From the NCBI GenBank assembly GCA_022494885.1, contig JAGVSM010003502.1, positions 62,001 to 126,000 on the forward strand: a DNA stretch of 64,000 bases, in the 5' to 3' direction. Under the pieces are notes generated by a model. It was not told where the DNA came from. It did no database searches and saw only the letters and a list, made by a program, of their open reading frames with translations. Positions within the stretch are counted from its first letter, which is position 1, and every line of letters starts with the position of its first letter. Positions 34,661 to 46,174 of this stretch are shown piece after piece. This stretch comes from Micrasema longulum. Its lineage: Eukaryota > Arthropoda > Insecta > Trichoptera > Brachycentridae. The position numbers and the translations under genes are program-made.

Positions 34661-35425
34661 TATTTAAGGCACTTACATTGTGATGTTCCACTTAAACGTT
34701 TTCTACACACTCACAAATATAAAATAAAAAGGCAAGCGTGGTTTACGGTTATACGTGGTATTAGCATTTTCACGTTGACCTAGTCGGTAATGAACATCGA
34801 GAACTTATGCATATTACCTATTAATAATAATAATAATATATATATGAGATTTAGCATAAAAACGATAAATTACCACAAAATATACGGGCGTAGGATCATT
34901 CGATATTTTAATGGATTTAAAAAAAATAATCAATAATAAAACGAAAGCAAAATCGTCCATAAATTTAACCACGTTAAATTTCTTTTTTGGAAATTTTAAC
35001 ATATGATATTTTAAACTACAAAGGCACCCACTTCATTAGCATATCAAATGGTCTATTGTATGTAAAAGGTAGAAGTAAATGGAGGTACTTTTTGACCAAA
35101 GGCTATACATATAATTTTACTCTCTAAATTGATCAATGATAAACGCGACATAAAAAATATGTATTAACCCTTTCATCCCGGGTATTACCATATTTTGGGG
35201 ACAGTGAGACGCATCGAACCATAAGACGCAAACCAAAATTTTCTTTATTTTATTTTTATAAAAAAAAATGCGAGAAAATTATAATCAAAATATCATAAAT
35301 TAAAAACCTATTTCATTAAATACATAAAACATTGCCTCACAAACAAGGTTTTGATTTTTCTTTTTACTCTCCTGTAAAATTCGTTATTTATGAGTTCTTG
35401 CTCTATCATATATGTATGTATATAC
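34661..35425. other. No gene recognised
   Basis: AT-rich intronic sequence with a short ATA/ATT repeat run near 34823-34845. Nothing else was identified. Confidence 0.4.
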
Positions 35426-36065
35426 CAGGGGTAATAATAACCAAATAAGTGATTACGCCCAGCTTACTATTATATTGGACTTTCGGTAATAATGTTTCAT
35501 CTAACTATCTACAGGAAAATAATTGTTACTATTTTAATATTTATTTTCCACAACAACAACCGCTACTGTTTATATCTTCCAGCAAAAAAAAAACGCCCAG
35601 GGCTTAGCCCGTTCTCAGTGAACGATGAAACTAGCCGATTGCCTCAGCTTATTCCTCCATACAAAAAAGTACACTATATGTTACATCTTTAACCCAGTTG
35701 TGTTTTTTTTGTACTAAAAAAAGCTTGCGGATTACAAATATTATTTAAAGATTTTTTATTTGAAAACTCGTATTTCGAATATTATTTCAGAAGGACTTTT
35801 TTCTTTAATAGAATACCGTCGACATATTATGTATCATATAGGACATGTGGCGTTTGAAGTGGCGGTTTTTGGCATTTTTCGTTTTAAAAGAAATCGGTTA
35901 GTGCTCACTGTTGACATTGAAAATATTTTCTGAATGTCATTATGATCTTTTTTCATAAACATTTGTTCAAGTATTTTATTCAAATAGAGTAGATTAAAGC
36001 TACGTTTATCGCGTTGTTAAAAATAATTGAAGATTGAGTTGATGTTTATAAAACGACAGTACAAA
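35426..36065 (+). repeat. Left half of the foldback family
   Basis: CCAGGGGTAATAAT, GCCCAGCTTACTATTATAT, GCCCAGGGCTTAGCCCGTTC and GGACATGTGGCGTTTG match the 16940-17700 arm in order, without the LINE tail insert. Confidence 0.68.
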
Positions 36066-37019
36066 TAGTCGTTTATAATTATATTACTTGTTTGTTCTAT
36101 TCTTATTTGTAAATACAAATTAATAAACATTTTCTGTAAATGACCTGAAAAATAAATCACGGCTCGCCACTGGCATATACATATTGTTTCCTCCGGAATA
36201 AGTTCAGGTCTGAAAGGGTTTATCAAAATTAACAAAGCCTTTTAGCATACCAAATAACATTATAGCAAACTTAATCAAAATGATAATCAATAACAATAGA
36301 CTGTTAGAATGCTTTATAGAGATAACGTAGGTGAAAAGCAAACAGTGATTCATTCTTTCATTAATATTCCGATCGTGAACTTTGCAAGATATGTATTTGA
36401 TATCATTCATACGTAAAATTTCGGAGTAATAAACTTACTAATACCAAGAGGCCAAGACTTTTCAGTAATACGCAAGACGCAATAAATAACCAAACAAAGA
36501 CAACAAAGACTTTCTAATGTAGAACAGATTTTGATGTCCATGTAACAGTAAAAAAAAACATTAAGTAGAGATGTACCGATTAGTTTAATAATTAAATGAT
36601 TCTTTACAATTAAGTACCTATTTATAAATATGAAATAATACGTTCAATACATAATGACACAACATACATCAGAGTTTTACTACGGCTGGCTGTTTTTTGC
36701 AAAATGCACATCTTAGGTTTGGTGGTCAGTCAGACTTAGAAAAAAAAAAAAAAAAATTGACTATAAAAAACGAATGCATGCATTATTTATCATTAGTCGA
36801 AGAAAAAAAAATCCAACTGTTGGGTAGATTAGATTAATCACTCTTTTCACAAATGTACTATTATCTCAGATTCACTTTTCTATGGCTGGCTGTTTTCTGC
36901 ATAACTTTGTGCAATTATCGCAATAGGAAAAAAGGACGTAATTTTTATTTGAAGAAAAAGTTTTATTTTTTGTTTTATATTTTTTAAAGTAAGATTTTTC
37001 ATGTTTTTAAATTGTAAAG
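36066..37019. other. No gene recognised
   Basis: CTGGCTGTTTT(T/C)TGCA occurs twice (about 36687 and 36887), a short local duplication. A run of A lies at 36740-36756. Confidence 0.4.
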
Positions 37020-37075
37020 GCGTTTGTCTACCATGCAAGAGGTCTCGAGTTTAATTCCCGACATGGTTGACATCT
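37020..37075 (+). repeat. Truncated SINE head, CCTCGTGGT family
   Basis: GGCGTTTGTCTACCATGCAA, then CGACATGGTTGACA; the A box is missing. Confidence 0.6.
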
Positions 37076-37162
37076 GTGGCATGGATCTAAAAAGTCCAAT
37101 GCCAGATAAAAAAAAATCGTGCCAATATTTTACAGATGGTTTATGTCAATTAAATATGAATT

Positions 37163-37236
37163 AGGTTGTGGTCCCGTGGCTAGTGTCGCGGATTCATAGA
37201 TCAAAGGTCAGAGGTTCGCACCCCACTCCACCACAA
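37163..37236 (+). repeat. tRNA-derived SINE
   Basis: GGTTGTGGTCCCGTGGCTAG with B box GAGGTTCGCACC; same family as 6225-6305. Confidence 0.65.
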
Positions 37237-37384
37237 CTAACTTTTATTAATAGTGAGTTATTTATACCTTGTTGAAAATAGACACCAAAATGAAAATCTT
37301 TGGGTCAATAATAACAAAACAAATGCTTATTTTTTCTAAAAATACAAATAATTTTTTTTTATCCTACTCAATTCTATTTATTTT

Positions 37385-37550
37385 TTTAATTTTATTTATA
37401 AAAAACTAATAAAAATACAATATTACAACTAAATACATTTTTTTACATTAATCAAATACATATATTTAGATTAACGTTTCCCATTACGTAAAAGAAATAA
37501 ACAATTCTTGTGTATATAATGGGGAGTGACGTCTTACAATTACTTATAAA
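37385..37550 (-). repeat. LINE-like 3' repeat
   Basis: Reverse of the 22740-22880 segment (AACGTTTCCCATTACGTAAA, ATAATGGGGAGTGACGTC). Confidence 0.65.
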
Positions 37551-37564
37551 CTGTTTATTATACT

Positions 37565-38013
37565 AACATATTACAACAGAGATGAAGAACATTTAAGATA
37601 AGATAATATAGAAGTCTAGGCATCTACAGGGCTTAGGACCTGTAAATGGCTGGTTTAAGTGGCCATTTTACACACTGTGTAACATTCACCATTCTGCCCA
37701 TATTTGAACATCTATATTCCTTCAATTCTTTCATCTGTTGATGTTTGTGAAGTCAAAGAGCTGAAACCTTTATTTATGCGGGTGAAATTCATCTAATTGA
37801 ATTATTTCGCCTACATACTAAAAGTGGCCACTTAAACCAGCCAATCGACAGGTCATAAGCCCTGTAGATGCCTAGACTTCTATATTAGCTTATCTTAAAT
37901 GTTCTTCATCTCTGTTGTAATATGTTAATATATTGTTGATATAAACAGCTCCCCGGGGAGTTGAATCCAGTCCATGTCTACAAAAATTTGGACAAACTCA
38001 AAATATTGTTATT
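37565..38013. repeat. Cluster of three R385 pieces
   Basis: A plus-strand piece at 37565-37820, a minus-strand piece at 37821-37926, an 18-bp spacer, and a minus-strand piece from 37945 (ACAGCTCCCCGGGGAG). The first two are joined in opposite orientation without spacer, implying rearrangement. Confidence 0.75.
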
Positions 38014-38026
38014 TATTATACGTTTT

Positions 38027-38160
38027 TTGAGACATAAGTCCCAACTCTATAGGACGAAAAGTCCTGTGTTGAGTTGGGAGGAATAATAAATTGTTATGAA
38101 CACAGACATACGAGTATCACCACAAATAATATAAAGGATCAGAAACGATAATATAATAAA
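38027..38160 (-). repeat. LINE 3' UTR
   Basis: Reverse of 3780-3900: GAGACATAAGTCCCAACTCT and AAAGTCCTGTGTTGAG. Confidence 0.65.
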
Positions 38161-38329
38161 TTTATATGTGTAATATGATAAATTTATCTCCTGCTTGACT
38201 TTTTTTTAATTTTTTTATATTTTTTTATTTAAATCTTAAAGTAGGGCACACATATCATACATATTGTTATGTGTGTTCTAATAATAACATTGAAAATATA
38301 TTTAATTTATAAATTGTTTATCACATATG

Positions 38330-38960
38330 TCTTGACCATTATTTTAAATTTTGATATGTTTTTTTCTTCATAAATATTTTTTTCCATTTCGTAATACTTT
38401 TTAATTGCTTTAAATAAAATTGAATTTTGTGACTTTGCCTTTTTCCTAAATGGAAGTCTAATTTTGTTCTTTTCTCTAGTATTGTGATCTTTTAAATTTT
38501 AATTTTGTTTTTCAATTTTGACTTTTTAATTTTAATTCTTAATTTTTACTTTTAATTTAAACTTTAAACTTAATTTTAATTTAAACTTTTCATTTTAATT
38601 TTAACTTTAACTTTTAATTTTAAATATTTGATTTCAGCTCTTAATTTATACTTACCTACATCTACTACCTGCATCGAATAATTTATTGTTGGTTGTGATT
38701 TTTTACAATTAAATTGAAATGTTCATGGAAGCAGAGAGAGGGGGAGGAAAGTAGAGTAGCTTTACAATGTCTTCTCCTTTTTATGAACTTTTTATGTAAT
38801 ATTTTTATTTTTACTTTATTAGAATTAAATTAATTTTCCCCTCTCCTCCTGCATTCATTAGTGTGAAATGTGTAATTGGTCTTACTTTTTTAAATTGTTC
38901 TTTTGTACCTTGTTTTATATAAAGACTGTATGATTTCATTAATAAATAAATAATAATTCA
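38330..38960 (+). repeat. LINE 3' region with TTTTAATTTT-type simple repeat
   Basis: 38340-38500 matches 63690-63870 (TTGTGACTTTGCC/CTGTGACTTCAC, GGAAGTCTAAT/GGGAGTCTAAT). Variants of TTTTAATTTTAACTTT fill 38480-38640. It ends with an ATAAATAAATAATAA tail. Confidence 0.55.
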
Positions 38961-39214
38961 AAAATATATATATTATATATTTGGCACGTCAATATGGTAA
39001 ACAGCTAATTCAAACATTTGGTTTACGTTTAATGAAAAGAGAGAAAAAACGGTGGTCATGTATTCGAAAAATCATCATTATATTTTTATATGGCAATGTT
39101 ATTTAATATTCGGTTCAAACACATTCAAATTTTTATTATAACGCCACGAGATGGCTGAAAAATTACTGTCCTGTAATATTACAACGTCATCACCAAAGTA
39201 CATTCGAAACGACC

Positions 39215-39575
39215 CAAATTTTTACCGGACACGGAGCTATGAGAAGTTACCTATATAGGTTTAAATGAAGGAATGATGACTATTGTCCATGCGATGATAT
39301 TTCTTCACAGAGTATCGAACATCTGTTATTTCAGTGCCCATTTTTTAGTTTACAACGCCATAATCTTGAAGCAGAATGCAGGAAAGATGGAATATCCTTA
39401 ACAGATATCCACACTGTCGTTGAAAGTAGTTATCACGCGCCACTGTTCTTGGACTTTGCAACGATGGTGATTGGACTCATAAAGGTAATAAACCAAAATT
39501 GATCGAACATCCCGTTTCCAAGATAAACAAAATCGATTGTTTTTCCAAATACATTAGCCTGTACATAATTTTAGG
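39215..39575 (+). pseudogene. R1/I-type LINE C-terminal fragment
   Basis: Frame 39215-39502 reads QVFTGHGAMRSYLYRFK, stop, then RNDDYCPCDDISSQSIEHLL and FQCPFFSLQRHNLE. The C-x-C...H...C knuckle and QVFTGHG are typical of the post-RNase-H tail. One internal stop (39266-39268) breaks it. The tail recurs at 55920-56040. Confidence 0.78.
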
Positions 39576-39708
39576 ACAAACTGTAAATTATGGTGATGGT
39601 CTGTATTTATACATTAAAATACGATACAATATAAGTTTGTTCTATTTTTATATAAATTAGCATGTGGAAATCCAGCGATTACCATGTAACATATATGTTT
39701 AGTGATCT

Positions 39709-40336
39709 ATGTACATTAGGGTGGGCTGATATTTTTTTTCCAAATTTTGAAATAAAAGGGGTCTACAAAGTTGCCTTTTGGATTACTCGGAATGCAAAAA
39801 ATATTTGATACTACTCTTGGCCCTCAACCAGAGTTTGAAGTTTTTGAAAAAGTTATTTTTTTGCGCTAAACCGGCTGTCATTTCATATTTAAGTAAGAAA
39901 ACCAATCCAATTAAATTTTGTAATGTGCCTTAAATCTTACTAAATAAGCATCCAAGGGCGTGAGTTGCACTTTGTTTTGTTTTTAATAGGTATCATTGTT
40001 TTAATGAGCCATTGTTTTCGTCAATATTGGCCAGGCGCTCAACGCTATCAGTTCTACGGAGTGTAAACTTTTTGCATTTCGGTAGTTTTAAAACGTGTTC
40101 GAATTTGTAATGTGATTAAGTTATATCTTTACTAAAAAAAATTACAATATAGATAATTAACAAAATGTTCTGACAGTTATAAACTTCAAACATCGGTTGA
40201 GGGTCAAAAGTAAAATGAAATATTTTAAAAATAATTTTTACGTTCAATGTGATCCAAAATGCAACTTTTTAGCCCCCTTTCACTTTGATGTTGGAAAAAA
40301 AAACTTCGTACATCATTACCCCACTCTAATGTACAT
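39709..40336. mobile_element. 628-bp MITE with long inverted arms
   Basis: The left end ATGTACATTAGGGTGGG and right complement ATGTACATTAGAGTGGG are inverted. The arms keep matching inward (AAAAGTTGC.TTTTGG; CTTGGCCCTCAACC against GGTTGAGGGTCAAAAG). No coding frame. The target duplication is uncertain because ATGTACAT flanks symmetrically. Confidence 0.7.
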
Positions 40337-42139
40337 TGTACAATGGACATAATATTGTAATGACTTCGTCGAACTTGAAATTATAAAACGCCACAATGTG
40401 GAGACGAACCGAAAAAAAGCATTTATTTTAAAAGTACATAAATAAAACAAACAAATGATTATCATTTTTATTTCTTCAATAAAAATTCAAACACGTATTT
40501 TCACAATGCAGGACAGTAACGGTTGATACATCGTCAAAACTAGTTATTCAAGAATCCAGATCGACTCTGAGTCATAAATGTACTCGTATTTATACATAAA
40601 TAGCAGGCGCATTCCGTCCATAGATACTGTGGATGCGGCGCATCCTTTAAAAAATTGAAAACAATATGTATTTTACAAAAATTACATTATAAATACGAAA
40701 TAACATCAACAAATATGTTTTCCTAAAATTCTCACTGAGAACGTTCGGGTGCACGCGATTCAACAAATATTTCCGTATATATATACCTAGCTACTAGCTA
40801 CGTATTCGTATTTCCTATATCAACGTATGTACCGAATATCTAGATATCTTGTCCTTAATAGTATTCGTTGTATACGTGGGATGCTACTTGTCGAGTTGCG
40901 TCTAGCCCCCATAGCAATCAGCCGAATTTTCGCGCACGCGCTTTAGGTTCATTACGTTTTAGATTTCTTCTACGAGACTCAAGAGAGATAAGAGCATCCA
41001 ATTTGTATAATGCAAAGAAAAAACGACTCTATTAACGTTTAGCATAAAGTTTGAAGTAGCGTATTATTGACATTTGGCCCAAATTTTAGAACGACTGTCT
41101 CTGGTTATGTTTTAGGTGTTTTAATGTTTATCTTCTTTTCACACCTTCGGGCACCGTCCTGGAAGACCGTCAATGGTGATCTTTCAGCTTTATTCGGCGG
41201 AATTAAGGGACGCGGAATTGACGTTTGAGGAAGCGAAAGTGCTGGCTAACAATACGGTCTCCTGAAGGCGTCTGGTGATGTCCATATGAAGAAGAAAATA
41301 AGAACACCTACAGCTTCTCCTCTAGACGCGCCTGTGCTCCATCAATTTATTGATCGTTAACTATTATTTTTTACTATTGTAATGGATAACTTATAAAGCG
41401 TATGACATAATTCCTCAAGCACGCTTTATAAAGGTGATTTTATGCAATACTGAATTAAAACTGACTTAGAATTTAAGTAAAACTTTTCAGAAAAACAAAT
41501 CATTGTCATCACACGCTTAGGATTTATTCAAATCAAAATGTTGAAAAAACGTAAATAAACATATAACAAGATAATTTTATGACATAAGTTTGTATGTATA
41601 TCTACGATCATACCTACTAAAAATAAGAACATGATTATTTTTTGTCAGCATCCCTACTGATAAAAGTCACCGCACGCGCCTGATAAATTGCTGTGCTAAT
41701 ATGTAAGTACCGGCTTACAAAATGTAAAAGTCCGTAAATCTGGTGTATTGCAAATTACTATCTTTGTTAGAAGTAAAAATTCGCCGTACTACGGATAACT
41801 TTCCCTCTCAAGAAATGAGTATTATTGAAATAATTATAATGTATGACTCGGTAAACGGCTCTCATTAGATGGCATATTATACGCTATCTAATTGATTATT
41901 ATATAATTCGAGATCTGGGTTCAATAATAATTAAAGTCATAATCCGTTAAGATCGAAGCGATTAATGATAATTATCGTATATTTATTATATTCGTATTCG
42001 TACATATTATAACGAGAATGCACAGTAAAAAAACGGTAAGGTAAATATTCTAAATCAATGTTGCTGATGTACGCACTACATAGTTCGGATTATTCTAAAT
42101 TATTTCACATACAAGAAACCGCTTGAAAGACTATTTATT
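40337..42139. other. No gene recognised; weak LINE-tail trace at 41145-41345
   Basis: Around 41145-41345 base composition rises and broken frames read PSWKTVNGDLSALF and LTFEEAKVLANNTV, vaguely like a LINE tail. The rest shows nothing. Confidence 0.3.
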
Positions 42140-43240
42140 TATTTTTTTATTATTTTATTTTATTCAGGAAACATACAGTACAGTTACCAAATTTAATATT
42201 TTACACAATTAAACTTAATTCTAATGGACCAGTGAAGTTTCCGTGTTATAAAGCAATTATATGTTAGATAATTATGAAAGTATAAAAAAGAGAAGGAAAA
42301 AGAAAAACATAAATGAAAGTTGTTTAAAAATTAAAATTTAAGTGAAAAAAAGATATTTTAAAGTTTGTAGTTTGTAGTGAGTATTTACAAATGGAAATAA
42401 TAATAAAAATGAAGAAAATTTCTAAGAGTAATTAAAAATTAAGAGTTGAAATAAAGAATGAAAAACATGCTCAGATGTAAAAATAAAATAAAATAGTAAT
42501 AACATTTTTAAAAAAAAGGAAAAATATAAATATACACATATTTATTTTAAGAGATTCAAAGAAACGATGAGAAGAATCTTTAAGTGAAATATAAGACAGT
42601 AAATTTAGGTCAATTTAAAAAACATCTTCAAAATTAATGACACATTATAGTAAGAGCAGCAATATATTGATTTTATTTACATATATAATATAAGTAATTA
42701 AAAGTAGTTTAAAAGTATAAAAACATGCCAATGCAGCAGAGAAAAAGAAAAAATAAAGAAGGAATAACAAGTATAGCAAGTAATCTTTAAAATTTGAAAA
42801 GCAATATAAGGAGAAGATTTTAAACCAAGAGAAGTCGATAAAATTTCATTAAAGCGATTTTAGTAGTAATACAAATTTCAAAAGAGAAATTTGATTTATA
42901 ATAATAATATTAATGTATGTGATTTGAGTGATATAAGAGAAAAAGGGACCAACGGGAGTTTTATTCAAAAGTTTTCAATACACTATTTTTAAATAATTGT
43001 AATCCTGTATGATAGATATCTATATGGTTAAAAAAGCTGTTAAAAGTGGAACAAGATCTATGTAAAAACGAATTCTGGCAATAGTTCGTATTGACACTAG
43101 GTATTCTAAAGGTTGGGTGATTTCGTAGGGCACGTGATAGACAGTTAATTTGAATTTTATTTAGGAGCTGAGACGAATCAGCTAGACTGTTACTAATTTT
43201 ATAGAGGAATGTGAGGTCTATTAATAGTAAAGGCATCCCT
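42140..43240 (-). pseudogene. Jockey-like LINE tail and 3' UTR
   Basis: 43236-42961 encodes LPLLLIDLTFLYKIS-type sequence (as PLLLIDLTFLYKISNSLADS), then LSRALRNHPTFRIPSVNTNY and NSFLHRSCSTFNSF, a jockey-like tail. The 3' UTR to 42140 is the reverse of 23230-23660. Confidence 0.72.
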
Positions 43241-43489
43241 TCACATACCAGAAAACCGTTTTTAAAAAATGAATTTAAATTTTTAAAAAAAAATAATAAA
43301 CGAAAATTATTTTGAAGAATATTTTTTTAATTTCGTTTTCATTAACTGCAATTTTAATTTAATTTAACTTTACTTCTTTTACTGCTACTGCTGATATTAT
43401 AATTTTCCTCATGACCAAATTGCAAATACACAAACCGTAGCTAAAAAACTTTAATTCCGTTATGCTTTTAATTATGTTAATTTGGTTTT

Positions 43490-43765
43490 TCTTTTATTTT
43501 TCTTTTCTTTTACTTTTCTTTTCTTTTCGTGGTCGTGTCATACCATGTATATGTGCTATGAACTTTTTTACAATTGAAAAAGGAATGGCCCACGCTCAGA
43601 CGCTGTAGTCTTTGTGGGCATTTTTTCCAATTCGTGTTCTATTTTAATTTTAAGATGAATTTTTCTAAAGTGTATTTTTGTAATTATATTTCTATGTAAA
43701 TTAATATATGTATGGAAAAAAATAAATCATATACATTGCTGAAATTAAATAAAATACAATAAAAT
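43490..43765 (+). repeat. LINE-like 3' end with pyrimidine tract
   Basis: TTTTCTTTTC-type tract at 43490-43527. AT-rich 3' UTR sequence ends TAAATAAAATACAATAAAAT. Confidence 0.45.
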
Positions 43766-43769
43766 ATAA

Positions 43770-43875
43770 AATGCGATTTTCCTCAAGCCTGTGAGTTCTG
43801 TTTCACCACTGTAATTGTGGGGCATCTACCCTGTCGTAGTGGGAAAAAAATGAAATGAAATAAAATAAATTAAGA
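43770..43875 (+). repeat. Possible SINE body
   Basis: CCTCAAGCCTGTGAGTTCTG, then CCACTGTAATTGTGGGG, loosely resembles 62300-62350. It ends in AAATAAAATAAA. Confidence 0.35.
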
Positions 43876-44246
43876 TACATAAAAATATATACAATATTAA
43901 AATAAAATGTCCTTAACTTAAACTCTGCACAGTTATATTTCTGTTTAAACGTCTGTGATTAAGTATTATGAGTAAATGCATTTATACGTATTGACAATAT
44001 TAACATGCATTGTTTGACATTATAAATTACTTTTAACGAGTTAACTATGCATGCAGAAAATGCATGTAGAAAGTAGTAATGGGCTCCATGCAGAATTTTT
44101 TTTTTTTATCTCAAAAAAAAGAGGGGAAAAAAAGAGAAACACGAGTGCGCTTTTTTTTTTTTTTTACTTTTAAGCAAAGTACTACGGTTTTAAATTTAAA
44201 AAATTTGATTTCGCGCTAAAACGGCAACTTTTGCCGATTTTTGTTG

Positions 44247-44262
44247 TGTGACGTCATTTATC
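44247..44262 (+). promoter_or_regulatory. Subterminal CRE-like motif, left copy
   Basis: TGTGACGTCATTTATC contains the palindrome TGACGTCA. An exact inverted copy lies at 49485-49500 near the other end. It sits 128 bp upstream of the transposase ATG. It could be a promoter element (CREB/ATF-type), a transposase-binding subterminal repeat, or both. Confidence 0.6.
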
Positions 44263-44389
44263 GCGTGTACGAATCTGTATCTGTCAAAACAGAACTAATT
44301 GCTTGCGAGTTGTTGAGTTTAGTCGAGTTGTTTTATTTTAATTGCCGTGATATTAACATTAAAGCTTATTGTGTTGCAATTATCGAACG

Positions 44390-46174
44390 ATGGCTGGGTA
44401 CAAATACTGTTCAGTTCCTAGATGTGTTAATACGACACATACAACACCGGGAAAGAAGTTTGTCACTATTCCACGAGATGCTAAACTGAGAAAAAAATGG
44501 TTTGTGGCGATGAAGAGACAGTTTGACAAAATCAGCTGTAAATCCGGAATTTACTGTTGCGAGGATCATTTCAACGTAAGTTCAAATTTATATTTTACAC
44601 ATTCTATACTTCTATTTATTGATTGATAATACATTATATGTACATATTAAATATTATTTGTCAAATAAATACAATATATTGTAATAAAAGCATAAACTTA
44701 TTTTGATGGTTAGCCATTTCGTGATGTAAGTATTCTAATTATGTTAAATGTTATTTTCACAGCTTGAAGAAGATGCTGATAATTTTACCAGATTCAAGCT
44801 TATGGGAGGAAGGGTGTCCTTAAAAAAAAATGTTGTTCCACACATTTTCGAGTGTCAAAAGAAAAACATCAAATTTTTACGACAAACGGGACACAGAAGA
44901 AGCCATTTAGGAACTCTTGAAAGAACAATGACGTCTGAAGTTCCGGAGGAAGAACAACCCTGTACATCTTCATCTATAAATGTTGCAACGGAGGCAGTTG
45001 AACTCGAATTCGCTTCTTCATCCCCCACAGTTGAAAAAGCTAGTAAAATGACTCAAGCAAGTTTAAGGTCAAATAAAGTCATTGTTCGCAGCAAGGGAAC
45101 ATCAACTGACGCCACGTTTCTAACGGTGACAAGAGCTACATCTCCTATTATTTTTCCTACACCTAAAGATCTTACCATAAGCTATGATTCAGTTATGCCA
45201 GATAATGATGATGAAATACTAGAATGGAAAAGTACTTCCGATGACCAGGACTTTGTACCTCATGACGATACTTCTGACGATAATGCTGATGCTTTTGAAA
45301 TTCAAAAATATAATGTTATTTTACGACAGGCTACTGTAATGGGTATTGAAAGAAATTATCGACTTTGTCTTGGCATACCAGATGATATGGCATATATTTT
45401 AACACTTCTGTGCAAAAAAGTATGTGACTCGCGCCTGAATATTTTAATAACATTTAAAAAAATCAGATTGGATGAATCAAATGCAATTCTTGGAATGCAA
45501 TTTGGATTGTCAGAACCAACTGTAAGCAGGATCTTCAGGAAGACGGTAAAGCTAGTAGCGATCTGTCTGCAGGAGCTAATATTTTGGCCAGACCAATATA
45601 CCGTTCGGCTTCATTTGCCTTTGCCCTTTATTGCAAGATACAGTAAAGTCCAAGCTATCATTGATTGTTTGGAAATACAAATCGATAAGCCTTCAAACCC
45701 ATTAGACAAGCCACGACATGGTCAGATTACAAAAAATGCAATACCATCAAATACCTTGTCTCTTGTACACCGTGCGGACACATCAATTTTATTTCAAAAG
45801 GATATGGTGGACGAACCAGTGACACAAAGATTTTCGAGGTTTGCAGATTTTTAGATAATTTGAAACCTGGTATGGATGTGATGGCAGACCGAGGTTTTAA
45901 AAACATTGCTCATTTACTCGAGTTAAAACAATGCAAGTTAATTCGTCCACCAAGTGTGAGCGCGGACATTCCTCTATCTTGTGACAAGGTCAAGGAGGCT
46001 AAAAGGGTGGCTGCGTTACGAATCAACGTTGAACGTGCAATCAGTCGGATAAGGGAATTTAAAATGTTGGCAATGCACGCATGCATCGATATTAATTATG
46101 TTGGCCTCTTAGATTATATTATTAATATTGCTTGTGGGTTAATAAACCTTCAGGAGCCACTGGTTAAAATTTAA
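44390..46174 (+). pseudogene. THAP-domain DDE transposase (DDE_Tnp_4 type), one frameshift
   Basis: Two exons. Exon 1 is 44390-44575 (62 codons, donor GTAAGT). Exon 2 runs from 44763 after TTTTCACAG, phase 0. The THAP zinc finger has C7, C12, W37, C57 and H60 (CSVPRC, CCEDHF). It finishes in exon 2 with VVPHIF, the AVPTIF-box equivalent. A low-complexity acidic linker follows, then a helix-turn-helix of the HTH_Tnp_4 kind (LSEPTVSRIF). The DDE core has D363 in AIIDCLE (45663-45665), GGRTSD, the second D in VMADRGF (45887-45889) and E in INVERAISRI (46031-46033). The reading frame shifts by one near 45700-45710 (residue about 377). The upstream frame stops at 45852-45854, while homologous sequence continues in the other frame to the stop at 46172-46174. 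All three catalytic residues persist; expected intact length is about 530 aa. The role would be excision and integration at the element ends. An AATAAA signal is at 46383-46388. Confidence 0.88.

Noticed and set aside
45852..45860. An intron explaining the transposase frame change
   Set aside because: No GT-AG pair fits, and the shifted frame is already homologous from about 45707, overlapping the old frame; a small indel is simpler.
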